This document shows positions 48,091 to 60,285 of a stretch of 64,000 bases of DNA, piece by piece. Every line of letters starts with the position of its first letter. Within the stretch, counting starts at the first letter, position 1. The notes under the pieces are model-generated. The model saw only the letters and a list, made by a program, of their open reading frames with translations. It did no database searches and was not told where the DNA came from. Origin of the DNA: Polytrichum commune (lineage: Eukaryota; Streptophyta; Polytrichopsida; Polytrichales; Polytrichaceae). The DNA is taken from NCBI GenBank assembly GCA_950295325.1, contig OX485803.1, positions 8,556,001 through 8,620,000 of the forward strand, in the 5' to 3' direction. Both the position numbers and the translations under genes were made by a program.

Positions 48091-50559
48091 TGAGGGAGTG
48101 GGTTATATATACATGTGTGTACTTGGGGGGAGGCAGCTTCCAAAGGGCTACCCAAGAGGCTCAACTGGCAACGCCCCTTCCGCGACGGGATTTTGTCGGA
48201 AATCTCTTGGGCTTTGGAGGTGAAACTACAGCCACTTGTTGACTTCCACTCACCATTAACAACAGCACCGACCTCTCTGGGCACTAACTGAACTGCTGCA
48301 AACAGTTCATTCATATCGCACCTTTTTGAAACAACGACATCATTTAATAAATACACAAACAATTAACAGGATGATTTGAGATGCACTCCACACCACACAG
48401 TGAGTCACGACACAATTTTTTCCGCTGGTTTCATCAGCGTATTCTAGCTGTACCCTAACTCACGGCAACATCCGCTGTACTGAGCAATCGCAATCCAAAT
48501 ACGATGATGTTGTATAGTGTAGTGGGCTCTTTCAATATGGCTTCAAAATGCTTGATGCTCAATCAATGTTGTCGGAGAATGGGATGTATTTATAGTGTGT
48601 TAAAGTATGTGGGCTACGTGAACTCTCTCTTCCGTTGGAATGGTGAATACGCATTGAAATGTGTTATGATAATAAACTCTCTCATATGTATATAACATTA
48701 CTCAGTTGTACGTTGATACATTGTGCGGCTAGGAATCCGCCTAGCATTATGCCCATTTGTTCATAGGCTCCCCTTACAAAATGAGCAGTGTTCAATCTGA
48801 GCTTGCCGGGCTTGAACACCAATAGCTAGCTAACTCCAAGTTGGTATTGTTGGAACTATAGTTTGTTTATTATAACAAATCATAAGTTGTATGCTTGCAG
48901 TATGCTTGTCAAGTGTCCCATGGGAAATCCGACACCCACTAATTATGTAAGCCCCAACACCTATTGTCTATCATCACATTATATATATATAAATATAAAT
49001 ATATTTATATATATCCCACAAGATTCGTGGAAGTTATCACCCTCTCATTTCCAGGAAGCTAAAGTGAGAGGTCGAGTGATGTTATGTAAATGTTTTGATT
49101 CCCAAAATGGCACCAAAGGGAGCAAGCAGTATTGCAGTGAAAAGACACTCTTCATTCATGCTTGCTCTAGCAGGAGACAATGTTCATATCCTTTTGATAA
49201 GAACTTGCTTTAAGAGTATTTGCATGTACAATACATTGATCCCTATACAAAGATGGGAATTTTCCCTGGCCATGGGATCTTGTTCAATAGTTATGGACAT
49301 GCAAAGTAGTGTAGTTCTAACTTCTAGCCAATTTCTTACTTCACAGTTGGTATTACGTAGCATTTCAAAAGTAGGGTTGCCTGTACTAAACCCCACAAAC
49401 GGGGTACCATTCCAACACCAAATAGGTGGCAAGGATAAAATTTATCATGCACCAAATACCCAACATCTTCCAGATCTTGGGGGTCTTGGAATTCCCAACA
49501 CCCGTGCTCTAAAACCCAAAACCCCATGGAGATGGTGGTAGCTAGAAGAGTGGTGCCTTAGGAGGATGACATCAAGGTGTTTGATGTGCATATGAGTGTG
49601 TGGATGAGGATAACTAAGGGACCACTAGACCTTGTATATGTTTGTACCATCCATGGGGCTTGGGATTCGCGGTGGTCGTGTTAAGGCGTCCAGTGAAATC
49701 TATCTCATACAAGTTGTGTTTGATTCATCCCATTCATTTAATCTTGTTAATCTCATTTGACTAGTTTGGGATTTTTTTCTATGCTAGTTTCAGTGTCATG
49801 TCAACCATAATTTAATTCTCTTAATTACTCATGTCGGTTCCAATATTATCTCTATAGTAGAGGAGTTTGTTCCCACCCCAAAATCTTGCCATAATTGTCA
49901 ATCATGTTAGCTTAGAATATGTGTTGGAATATTAGAGCGTCTGATGTTGGCTTAGATAACCATGGTTAGATTATCTACTCACATTGAATTGTTATGGTTC
50001 CATCGGGTCACAATGAGGTCACTATCAAGATTTTATTAAACTATGTGAGGAGAAATTTAGGGTGCTTTTAATTCAAGAGAGATTTTTCAAAAAAAATTAT
50101 AGCTTGGATAAAAATTTCAAATTAATATAGCTTGGATAAAATGACCCATGCAATTTTATATCTAAACCAATCTCAAAAAAACCATTCTCATTTATTCTTT
50201 CTTGACATCATCCTCGGTTTCTATTCTATACTTGTCTACTATTTCATAAATTTTCTATCATTTTAGCATTTCAAGGTTCCCAAACTGGAAAAGAGCTTCT
50301 CAAATTCAGGGCCCGTTGGTTTTTTTGGGCCTCAACACTCCATGGTAATAGGTCCAAAATTACTATCTTTAGTAAAACCTTCAAAATTTCCCAACATATT
50401 TGAATTTCATGCCAAAAATCTTGGACTACTAAAAATAGATTTCTATTTTTACCTTTTGTCCACTCTCCGCTCACCACTCACATAGAAATGTCATCTCTAC
50501 AATCAACATGCTTCTACACTACTTGACAAAATCTGACTCCTCTAGACGTCCCTAGGGAA
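48091..50559. other. intergenic, no supported gene
   Basis: An (AT)n-rich run lies at 48972-49013. ORFs up to 148 codons (49095-49541) show no recognisable domain and are not called. Nothing else is supported. Confidence 0.4.
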
Positions 50560-51174
50560 ATTCTCCATTGCCATGATTGGTACAGTTGAACTAATGGTGC
50601 AAAATCTTTACTTGCACCTCAACATACCAAACCTCATTCTTCTCACACTTATGATGTTTATTGATTTTCCCATTGCACATCCAGTCCTTGCCATCTCCTT
50701 ATTGTTCCTCAATGCAATGCATACTACAATAATCATACGGCTGCATGCCGACGATTGACTCAGTTATTTGCCCCACCTTCTAATGCATATTGTTGTTCAA
50801 TCTCTTCCACTAAACTATCATGTCAACCCACTGACACATTCTTAGAGCCAAATCTATGGACACTACATTTCCCTTACAACCCCCCCCCCTCATATGGAAT
50901 GGTATAATAGCCCTTTTTACACCACACTTATAGTCCACCAAAAACCAACACGACAAAATTCCTTACTAAAGTGGCCTCCTTCAATATTACTACACCACAA
51001 CAAATTCAAGATCCCAACCAAACACGTAAACTATCCTACACCAAGTTTCAAACCAAACATAACACTAAATCCCACATCAGAAACATAACTTTACTTTAAG
51101 CGAGAACCTTCTTTCCCCCTCCAAACCCATGTCCCCTCCCACATACCTAACTATCCAAACTCCAAGCCCATAAC

Positions 51175-52768
51175 CAATATTCAAGATTGAAGTCTTCAAT
51201 GCCCTTCAAACGCGATTTGGCCCTTCAAAATATACCTCTCTCAAAACAACCCTTCAAAATGCAACCCCAAACTCAAAATGAAAACTTCACTTGACGTCCT
51301 CAAAATTTTTACACCCGTCAACACTGTAGCGCTACAGTGACGAGGAGGTCGTTACAGCAACGAGGAGGTCGCTACAGTGACAACCTCAACACCTAGCAAA
51401 TGATTCATTCAACATCGATCTGACTTGGAATTCAACTGTTTAGGTCTTGCAAAAGATTGGAATCCAACCCTTTCTTTGGTAAGCATTGAGTCAGTGTTGT
51501 AGTGTGATGTGATTCAATCAATGTGAAATCAGTGCTGATTTGGGTCTACAAATTTAAAGGTTTGTGATGTAATTCACAGGCTAATCACGAATGAATGTTT
51601 TTTGTGGGGTGAAGGCCAACACACTGGTAGTGGTGGAGCATGATGGTGGGGTTCTGAAAGGATCATCAATTAGTGCAATTGCAGCTGCGAGTGCATTAGG
51701 GGAAAGGAAGCACAGTCCAAGCTCCATCCAACTATTGATAAGGTACTGATTCAGGCTTTGAAATGTTGTTGTTTACAATTATAGCTCTGGCTCCTTAAGG
51801 ATTTACACCACTTTTGAGGATGAGCTTCTTAGGTTATACACTACTTTTAAGGGTGAGAGTGAAATCTGTTGCATCTTTTAAGCATGAGCTTCTTAGGTTA
51901 AACACCACTTCTAAGGGTGAGAGTAAAGTCTATTGCATTCTTGTGCCAGAGACCGGTTTCGTCATCTTATTGTGAATGCAACCGATCAAATTGATGAATT
52001 AGGTTATTATTTAGATATCTAATATAGATTCACTCAATGATCGATTTCCTGACTTGTCCATTTTCAATGCGGCCCAGCTTTTTAGCCCGAAGCACTATCC
52101 CGTAGATGAATTGGACAGAGGGACATTAACGGAACAATGGTTGAACCGGTTGGTGACACATTTCCGTTGGAGCGATGACCTTGTTAATCAATGCAATGCG
52201 GAATTGCTATAATTCGTGGAGATGTTATGTTCCGTTTGTGAACGCCGAAGTATGCAAGAAGCTTGGGTTTTTTGTGGCAATGACCGGGAGTTCATGATTA
52301 ATTGGCCAACTATGATGTTGCTATGGCAAGCCATACTTGTGATCCCAACTAGCACTGCTGTTTGTGAGCGTGGTTTTTCAAAGCAAAATTGGGTTAAGAG
52401 TGAAAGGAGAACTAGACTCAACCTTGACACACTAGATGCTTTAATGAGGGTTAGTCTAAATGGGTTAGGAGTTGAATTCATGGATTGGGATAGTATTTTT
52501 GAATCTTGGAAAATTGGCACAAGAACCAACAAGCGTAGGGCATTATCACTAGAAGAGGTGGAGTTAGATGGTTGATTCTTAATTCTTCACATTGTATTGG
52601 AAGCATGCACCATATAAATCATGCATAAGTTTAATATGAGTTTTTTATATTTTATTTCTATATTACTGAATTGACATCTTGAATTTGAACTAGCCCTTCA
52701 ACCGAAGGGCTCAAATTTAAGAGCCCTTCAAAATGAAACTCATATGAGGGCTTCAATCTTGAACACTG
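51175..52768 (+). mobile_element. hAT transposon derivative, 1594 bp, 8-bp TSD CCCATAAC
   Basis: The ends are CAATATTCAAGATTGAAGTC and the complement of CAGTGTTCAAGATTGAAGCC. The flanks are perfect 8-bp duplications CCCATAAC at 51167-51174 and 52769-52776, the hAT hallmark. Subterminal AGCCCTTCAA-type motifs occur at both ends. It retains only the 3' part of the transposase gene, so it is an internally deleted non-autonomous copy. Confidence 0.92.
52039..52575 (+). pseudogene. hAT transposase C-terminal fragment (dimerisation region)
   Basis: The frame reads FPDLSIFNAAQLFSPKHYP, DRGTLTEQWLNRLV, a TAA at 52210-52212, then continues in the same frame FVEMLCSVCERR to WPTMMLLWQAILVIPTSTAV and CERGFSKQNWVKSERRTRLN. 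The PTSTAVCERGFS motif and the basic RTRL that follow are the hAT C-terminal dimerisation signature of the ZNF862-like plant group. With no N-terminal DDE/RNase H part and one in-frame stop, it is a pseudogene lying inside the element bounded at 51175-52768. Confidence 0.85.
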
Positions 52769-54558
52769 CCCATAACCCACCACCACCACCACCGACATTG
52801 TAATAAAAAATCTATGCCATCAAACTCACCAACCATAAAGATAAATGAGGCATCACCAAATAAAACAACACATAAATTCTTTGCACATGGTCACACCCCA
52901 AACACTACCTCTAAATGGATTCTCAAATATATATAAAACATTTCATAGAACCATCACGTCGTACTCCTCACTAAATATTGTACGCAAACAAACCATGCTC
53001 TATTTAAACAATCATTCCTCAAATCATACTCCCATCCACAACATAAAGATTGACGCTATATTTGTCCTACTCTTCACATCCCACACCTCACCTTATACAC
53101 ATGAGAATGCAACCTTGACAAAGACATAATCACATCTAAACCAACAATACATATCCATTCCCCCTTCACCCAAATACATGACCATACCAGTGCCTACCAA
53201 ACATCCATCCCTCTAGATAGACTCTTTTGGTTGTGAGAACGTTTCTCTAGTTACACATCACACTCATACCCTTCTGTTTACCCACATAAACTAGATTTCA
53301 CCACCAAAGTCCTTCTACTGGTTGAGATATACTTAACAACCCTCCTTAGAAAACAACCCCCGACCATTTCACCAATAACCTAACACCATTGTTAACCTAA
53401 TAACATCTTACCATCCCTTCTTGACTTATCATCTTCGCTTACATTCCCCCTCCGATCTTCTCAATATTACTCACCTCACCATAGGGACATTCTCTTTGGA
53501 ATGCTAAGCTATGCTGACCTTCCAACTTCCACCCTTCTTCCAATAGCCCTCCAATGGGCCCGCATTGCCGCACAATAAAACCAACATATTTTAACTATCC
53601 TCATTATTCCACATGAAATTGTTGTTACCATGTACTATACTCACAAACAACCGCAATTACTCACCATCCTATACATTCGTTACACCTCACTCTCTCCCCC
53701 CCCCCCCCCTTGTAAATTCCTCTCTAGTGTTCCCCCCATGATAATTTCCACATTTGACACAACACTTAACCTTCCACCCTTACTAAAACCCCATATACAC
53801 TATCCTTTCATACTTGGACAAATACTCCACTCCTTACGCAATCCCCCCCCCCCCTCTTCACCATCATCCATCACTAACCTTCGTCCACTAAAATAGCAAC
53901 CACAACACTCATGCTACACAAATGGCTTGTCCATTCTACCAGATAGCCATGAAATGATAACATTGCGGGCTTAGGTGTATTTAATCGTCCAATTCACATC
54001 TCCATAGATGCCAAACACCCATGATATCCAAATATTCTACGAGTTGAACTATATGCAATGTTTCTTGCAGTCCAACATATTAAATCCCTCCCTACTGATA
54101 TCCATATCTTTATTGACAACCTCAACAATATGTACCTTCTTCATAACCATGTACACCACTCCTCCCAACACAACCACCCAACTAAATTATTAATAAGTAC
54201 CATATTGCACATTTAACACACTAATCACAAAATCACCATCCAAGAAGTCAAAGCCTATGCTGACATAGTGGATAAACATGAAGTGGATAAACATGAAGTC
54301 GATAAAGATGAAGTCGATAAACTGGAAAACAAGGATCCACCCATGACCCCACTCCCCTAAATCTGATATCTTTCCACCTACTAACCAACTAGTATACCAA
54401 CCTCCACCCAACACGGCGGCTCCATCCGTAACATCAAATGATATATAGAAAATGAACATCATGGATATGTTATCTCCTCATAAGCTGCCCCCTTCCCCTA
54501 TGTTTCAAAATGGTTACATAATGAAAACACTCACCAACCTTTTATGGGATTCCCAATA

Positions 54559-55590
54559 CACTATGCCAAAAACATGCTTTTTTGACTGGGGTTTTTGACT
54601 AAAAATGGTATAAAACCAAGTACTTGACTAGGACTATTGTAGTCGCAAAGTGAGTGAAATGCTTGTCAGGTCGGACCAGTCGCTTGCAACAAGTTGACTA
54701 TGGTTTATTCTGTGGATATTTCGTTTCCCTATGCACGTTCCCAATGACCTTTTGGGACCTCGATTGGCACCGCCCTTGGGACATCGTGTGTCTCGACTAC
54801 ATATAGTCAAGCATTGTTCACTACCAGTAGTAAACATGTAGTGCCCACTCTACTAAAGATAGTTACGATATTTTGACTATACCTAGTAAAAGCTTGGTCA
54901 TGTCAATAATTATGTCGCTTCACTAAGTCTAGTCATAATGACTTGTGTATAATCCAAAAAAAACATAGTCATCTTTGCTACAACGTTCCACTATATTTAG
55001 TCACATTGGTGTGACTAGGATTAGTCAAAGACTACTCAAGCATTAGTCACGGGTTAGTACTGCGTTTGTCATACCTATGTGTGGGCTCCACTACATTTAG
55101 CGTTCATTGCTTAAGAAATGTTGTTGTTGTTGTTCATGGTGGACAATCCAAGGTTTACCTTGACTAAAACTAGTCACACAATTGGCATTCAGCTGGCCTC
55201 AAAGATAGTCTTTTTCACTAGTTGCAATCATTTTAGTAATTCACTTCAATTGGAAACTACTACGCATAGTCACTTCTCCTCATTCACTTTAGTCTTACAT
55301 TCCAGATTCGTGACTAACTCTAGTCAGTCCATGTGAATAGTTCTGGTCTTCATTTTTAATATTGTTATCACAAGTAGTCAAATTAATACGACTAGTGATA
55401 GAACTAGATGCATATCCATGTATGAGCAATCTGTACTCTTTGTGGTAACAAGCTCAGCTGCGCATATTCAACCATTCCATAGAAACGAATACTGGTGGCA
55501 TTCCATACACTGGTTAAAATAGCAGTTTATATTGAAAATAATCGTTTCTAGGTATAGTCCTCCCATAAGCAAATGAGGGTTCCTGGAGAA
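54559..55590. mobile_element. CACTA element terminus and subterminal repeats
   Basis: CACTATGCCAAAAACATGC at 54559 has the form of a CACTA (En/Spm) terminus. It is followed by TTTTTTGACTGGGG and, up to about 55400, many copies of GACTA / TAGTC (for example TTGACTAGGACTATTGTAG). Such clustered subterminal motifs bind the TNP1/TnpA protein in this superfamily. The other terminus (GGCATAGTG) was not found in the window. Confidence 0.65.
54805..54887. repeat. 83-bp perfect direct repeat, copy 1 (copy 2 at 56013-56095)
   Basis: The two 83-bp copies are identical by base-by-base reading, from AGTCAAGCATTGTTCACTAC to GACTATACCTAGT. Copy 2 lies in the last intron of the TNP1-like gene. A further AAGCATTAGTCACGGGTTAG follows copy 2 directly and occurs near 55037. 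Confidence 0.9.
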
Positions 55591-57719
55591 TGTCTGGATC
55601 TAAACTGTTGGACTACGGCGCAAACATTCTGTGGGCCACAAAATAAACTGCCCAACGGCATCACCAATTTTTGAGACTGGTGGATCATCTAGCATTAAGG
55701 GTTTATATAACACATATGCATCATCGTGGCTCTGCAGCACTGCCAAGGACACAGTTCCTTCAGCGATTACTACTCCGTGCAATGTCCCCCCCGGAAGAGT
55801 CGTGACCCTCCCTTCCCCTACTAAGCGATTCCTCGTCGACTCCTATTCCCATGATCTGTACAATGTCTCCTGCTACAAAGGGCAGCATTGCTTCAACCTC
55901 CTTCAATGTTTCTTTTTCCTACAAAAAGATTGACATGCTTCGGAGTTAGTAAGAGCTTCAACCGTGGATACATGACTTGTCATTTGATGACTAATACCAG
56001 TGACATTCAAAAAGTCAAGCATTGTTCACTACCAGTAGTAAACATGTAGTGCCCACTCTACTAAAGATAGTTACGATATTTTGACTATACCTAGTCAAGC
56101 ATTAGTCACGGGTTAGTCAAACATTAGTCAAACATTAGTCAAGCATTAGTCATTGTCCTACCTTTGTGGTTTTTGATGCACCTTTCTTGGGGGGCCGCTT
56201 CTTGCCAATCTTCTCCGATTCCTTTTCCACATAGTGCTTGGCTCGTAATTTCCGTGGCATTTGCGGTGACTGCATTCCAACTTGTAGCTTCTGCAACTCC
56301 GTGGCCCGCGCCCTCTTCTTCGGAGTTCCTATCCCACCCTCTTTGTCACCTACAACATCCGTGGCCACCTTCTCCCTTGAGCCGGAGCTTACCTCCTGAT
56401 CGTTTTCTTTCTCCGACTCTGGAACCTCTTGTTGGGTGGGACCTTCGTCTTCTGCCTTCCGTTTCTTTCCCTGTACAAAGTATCCACCCGAGTAACATTT
56501 AGTCCCACAAATTTACAGCACTCCAAAGCTAGCCAACTTTGGACTAAGAATGAAGTTCAGATTTCATACTCGAGAGCTCAACAACATTAGCTACTACTAC
56601 TCACGACATGATCTGTAGTTTACTATGTTGTGGTCACAAACTCTATGTTCAAAATGTTTTTGAAGTCACCTCTTGCTCATGTGTAGTGTGTGCGTGTACC
56701 ACATGAGCTTCGTCAATTTGAGGAGAATCTTCTCTTGAATGTCCTTTGGATTTTGGTGAGGCCAATTTCTGGTTTGGGAACTACAAAACATGGGCAACAA
56801 AACGTCCTCAAGGTTTAGGGTTTAGAGTGGTGACATATTAACTCTACCAATGCAAATTCCGGTTCAACTCTGGAAAGAAACGTACCGAATTAAGCAAGCA
56901 CTCTATGCTACCCGTGTTCGGAGTTGACTGCCTTTGCTCGAAAGATGAAGGCTGCTGCACATTGCAAGTATTAGGGTCTGGAACAATTGGTATGTTTAGT
57001 GTTGTCATGATTGCCTTCATACTTGCCTCTATCCCAACCATTCGGGTATAAAGGTCGCGTTTCATCGATTTTACTTCCATTGCTAGGGACGTCGACGGCA
57101 CCTGCACTCCGCTTCCACTACCATAAATGTGGGACACATTTGGCGTGCATACCGGTTGCTTCTTGCGAGATTTTTGGCGTAGCATCTCATACTCTATCTC
57201 CTCACGACTTGGATCCCGTTGCAACTCTGCTGCCTGCACCAAGACCGTCTTGCATTTCATTCCATTAATCAGACATAAACATGGTTACAGTGTATGATAT
57301 ATACGCATAAACAAGTTCTGAAGTAGGCATGAACTTCAAAACGTGTTGACTACAACTACACTAGAAGTTGACTAGAACATGACTACTAGGTCATTAAATG
57401 TTGACTGTCGTATTACTAGGATTTCACTGGATGTGTACTAGACCATGACTACAATATGGTTCACAAGTGAAAGTGCAAGCATAAAGCACTCTCTATAGTA
57501 CCCTGATTTTCTTAACTGCACCATATTGGCTTCAACTGCATTCCTCATGGACATCAGTGATCAGTTTGATAGACTACATTGTAACTTACAAAGGCCAACA
57601 ATGCCGTAGCTCATACTCTCATTGAAATATCATTTATTATTTCAATAATAAAGTTCAAAACTTTCTTTTTTTACTACTTCATGTGTTATGTGTTATGCTA
57701 TGTGTCATTCCTGCATTGG

Positions 57720-59675
57720 TGTGAGGCCAAACCCCCCACCCTTAAGCGTCCGTAGTCCGAGTAGTGGGTTTGGGCTCACATTCCTCCGCGGTATTGGATT
57801 TGGACTTGGATGAGTCCATAGTGCAAGGTTCACCCTTCAAGTGGTCTTAGATTTAACTTTGGTCTTTGCTTCCTTTGTCTTGCCATCGCGAGAGTGCTCC
57901 ACATTCTCCATTAAGTTGTGCACGTGGTTTATTTTTAAAGAGAGGATGCAAGTGTTAAAAAAAACACTATTCTCTATAGTCAATCTCAAATACATTTACT
58001 TGTGAAAGCCACACATAACACTAACTAGCATAATGTAACTAACTACTTGTCTATGAGCTAATTAGGTAGGCTATCTACTAAGCTCCTTCATGAACCCATC
58101 TCTTTACTTTCTAATTACATAAACCTAGCTCCTTCATAAACCCAGCTCCTTCATGAACCCAGCTCCTTAGCTTCTAACTAAACAAACCCAGGTCCTTCAT
58201 AAACCCAGCTCCTTCATGAACCCAGCTCCTTAGCTTCTAACTAAACAAACCCAGGTCCTTCATAAACCCAGCTCTTTACTTTCTAACTAAACAAACCCAG
58301 CTCCTTCATAAACCCAGCTCCTTCATGAACCCAGCTTCTTAGCTTCTAACTAAACAAACCCAGCTCCTTCATAAACCCAGCTCCTTCATGAACCCAGCTC
58401 CTTAGCTTCTAACTAAACAAACCCAGCTCCTTCATAAACCCAGCTCCTTCATGAACCCACAACTTTGTAGTTGTAATCCCCAACTACCTCACTAATTATT
58501 CAAGCCCTTAACTAATCTTCCTACCTAATTTCCCTAATTCTACTAACAACCCCTTTCTAATCACACAATTCTTCTCTAATCCTAAAATCCTAAAATCCTA
58601 GAGAGGAGAGGGGGAGAGAGAATTTCCTAACTTCACTAAGACTAACTAATCCACACAAGTATATTTTTGCACTCATCACAACATCAAGTGCTCAACTCTT
58701 AAACATGGAACTTGCAACCACGTGTATTCAAAACATGAACTTAAAGTACCACAAATTGGAATCATGAATTAACTTTAAAATCCTTCACGTCAACACTAAT
58801 TCTACCAAGAGGTCAAGCCCTCTTCAAGGCTAACAAGCCTTGGCTCTCAAACTAAAAACTAAGCACACACATGTGCTCCAATATGGCTTCCCACACCCAC
58901 ACTTATAACTCGTGGGGTGCCTTGGAGCACAAAGGAAAGAGAGGATGAGTGAGGGAAGAATGAGGGATTATATAGTAAGCTTGAGGGGGTGAGCACCCTC
59001 AAGGCTCACGATAAGCCCTTGAGATTTCCTCCTACTTAGTAGGCGCCAATCCTATCTTCTAAGCCTTCCTCCCTCAAATGATCAACAAGGATCCTAATTC
59101 GAACATTTAACTAGCCTTGGCTTTCTACCTACCACACTTTACCAAACTTGGGATGCTTCAACCCAAACTTAGCCCCCTTCGCTTTCCGCCGCCATAACTT
59201 TCTCCCCTTACTTTCCCAAATCGTCGCTCACCACTTAATTCAAACCACGATGCTTAACTCGTGATTTGATTGGTGCTTTGAGAATTTGCTTATCCTCCAC
59301 CTTGCATTCTTCCTTGGGCCTTCCCCATTAAGTGGCCATGATGAGGTGGTCCACTTGTGCGCTCCATGTGATCCTCCATTCATCCCAATTCGAATGCACT
59401 TGCCTCTTGAGTCACTTTGGTTGTCTCCATCCATTTGTACTAGCCTACTTACTAACTACTCAATCCAAGTTCTCCTTACCTATCCTCATTCACTCAAATC
59501 CTTCCGAAGGTAAAAACACAATAACAACTCACATCCTAGCCTCTTACAACATGGTACTTCTAAGACTAACATTTCACTCTTTTTATATTTTTGTGAAGTA
59601 ACATGCTACTTCAAAGTGCATCAACTAACGTTTCAAGGGTCTAAGACTAAATGTGGGCACCCTTTTGGGCTCACA
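57720..59675. mobile_element. solo LTR (copy 2), 1956 bp, TSD ATTGG
   Basis: It starts TGTGAGGCCAAA and ends TTTTGGGCTCACA, with perfect flanking 5-bp duplications ATTGG (57715-57719 and 59676-59680). It is the same family as 20628-22243. It contains a 63-bp minisatellite at about 58070-58460. It lies in intron 2 of the TNP1-like gene, so it inserted into that gene. Confidence 0.85.
58070..58460. repeat. 63-bp minisatellite inside solo LTR 2
   Basis: About six units are built from CATAAACCCAGCTCCTTCAT, GAACCCAGCTCCTTAGC and TTCTAACTAAACAAACCCAG. Adjacent units are nearly identical. It is unrelated to the array in the sister LTR. Confidence 0.85.
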
Positions 59676-60018
59676 ATTGGGGAAAGGCCACTTGAATCCA
59701 ATGTGGAAACCACATTTTGGCATTAGTGAAGATGAAATAGAACGATATCAACAATATATTATCTTCTCCAGTATGCTGCACCAACCCTTGTAGTCAAAAA
59801 CTTTTTAGCCCTACCTAGCATACTGAAATCTGGCCTCTTTCACATACAACCAAGCTGTCTGAACAAGCAAAATCTAGTGTGTTACCCCAACCCCTTGCCG
59901 AGAGGGTCCTAGTCTGAACCAACCCCTTTACTCACAAAAATTTCAGACCTACCTAACATACCACATTTTGGCTTAGTCATACAACCATGAGAGATTCACC
60001 ACATACAGTCAATGCAAG

Positions 60019-60285
60019 GCCAAAAACAAGCTTTTTTGACTGGGTCAAGTAGGCATGAACTTCAATACGAGGTGACTACAACTAGACTACAAGTTGACTA
60101 CAAGTTGACTACAACTATACTACAAATAGACTACAAATAGACTACAATTGAACTACAAGTTGACTAGAACCGGCCTACAACGTGAGTACATATTGTCTAA
60201 CATGTTACTGGGACCTCCCTAGATGTTGACTACGCCATGAATTCATAGGTGACTACAACACGACTAGAGGTTGAGGAAGGAAAAT
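60019..60285. repeat. CACTA-like subterminal repeat block inside intron 2
   Basis: GCCAAAAACAAGCTTTTTTG then ACTGGG repeats the inner part of the 54559 terminus in the same orientation. It is followed by a dense run of GTTGACTACAA / AGACTACAA units. The string AAGTAGGCATGAACTTCAA also occurs at about 57318, so the intron holds duplicated subterminal DNA on both sides of the solo LTR. Confidence 0.65.

Larger units (their letters stand above)
50560..54558 (+). pseudogene. degenerate G-poor LINE with RNase H domain, split by a hAT element
   Basis: The + strand is strikingly poor in G at 50.56-51.17 and 52.77-54.56 kb, on both sides of the hAT insertion, which suggests one old element. An RNase H-like frame is readable at about 54010-54310: NILRVELYAMFLAVQHIK, DIHIFIDNLNNMYLLHNHV, HPTKLLIS and ITIQEVKAYADIVDKHE. 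These correspond to the E, D and HPxK/VxxHxxIxGN regions of LINE-encoded RNase H, with in-frame stops. The RT part is too decayed to recognise. 53.6-53.9 kb has long C runs. Boundaries are approximate. Confidence 0.5.

Noticed and set aside
48480-48900. Possible Copia-type LTR (TATTTATA and AATAAA-like signals, TGTTG start)
   Set aside because: No matching second copy, no target duplication and no primer-binding site could be found in the window.
49095-49541. 148-codon ORF
   Set aside because: No recognisable domain, overlapping open frames on the other strand, and no splice-site or composition support.
50306-50340. CAGGGCCCGTTGG as a hAT/MITE terminus
   Set aside because: No complementary end or target duplication was found within a reasonable distance.
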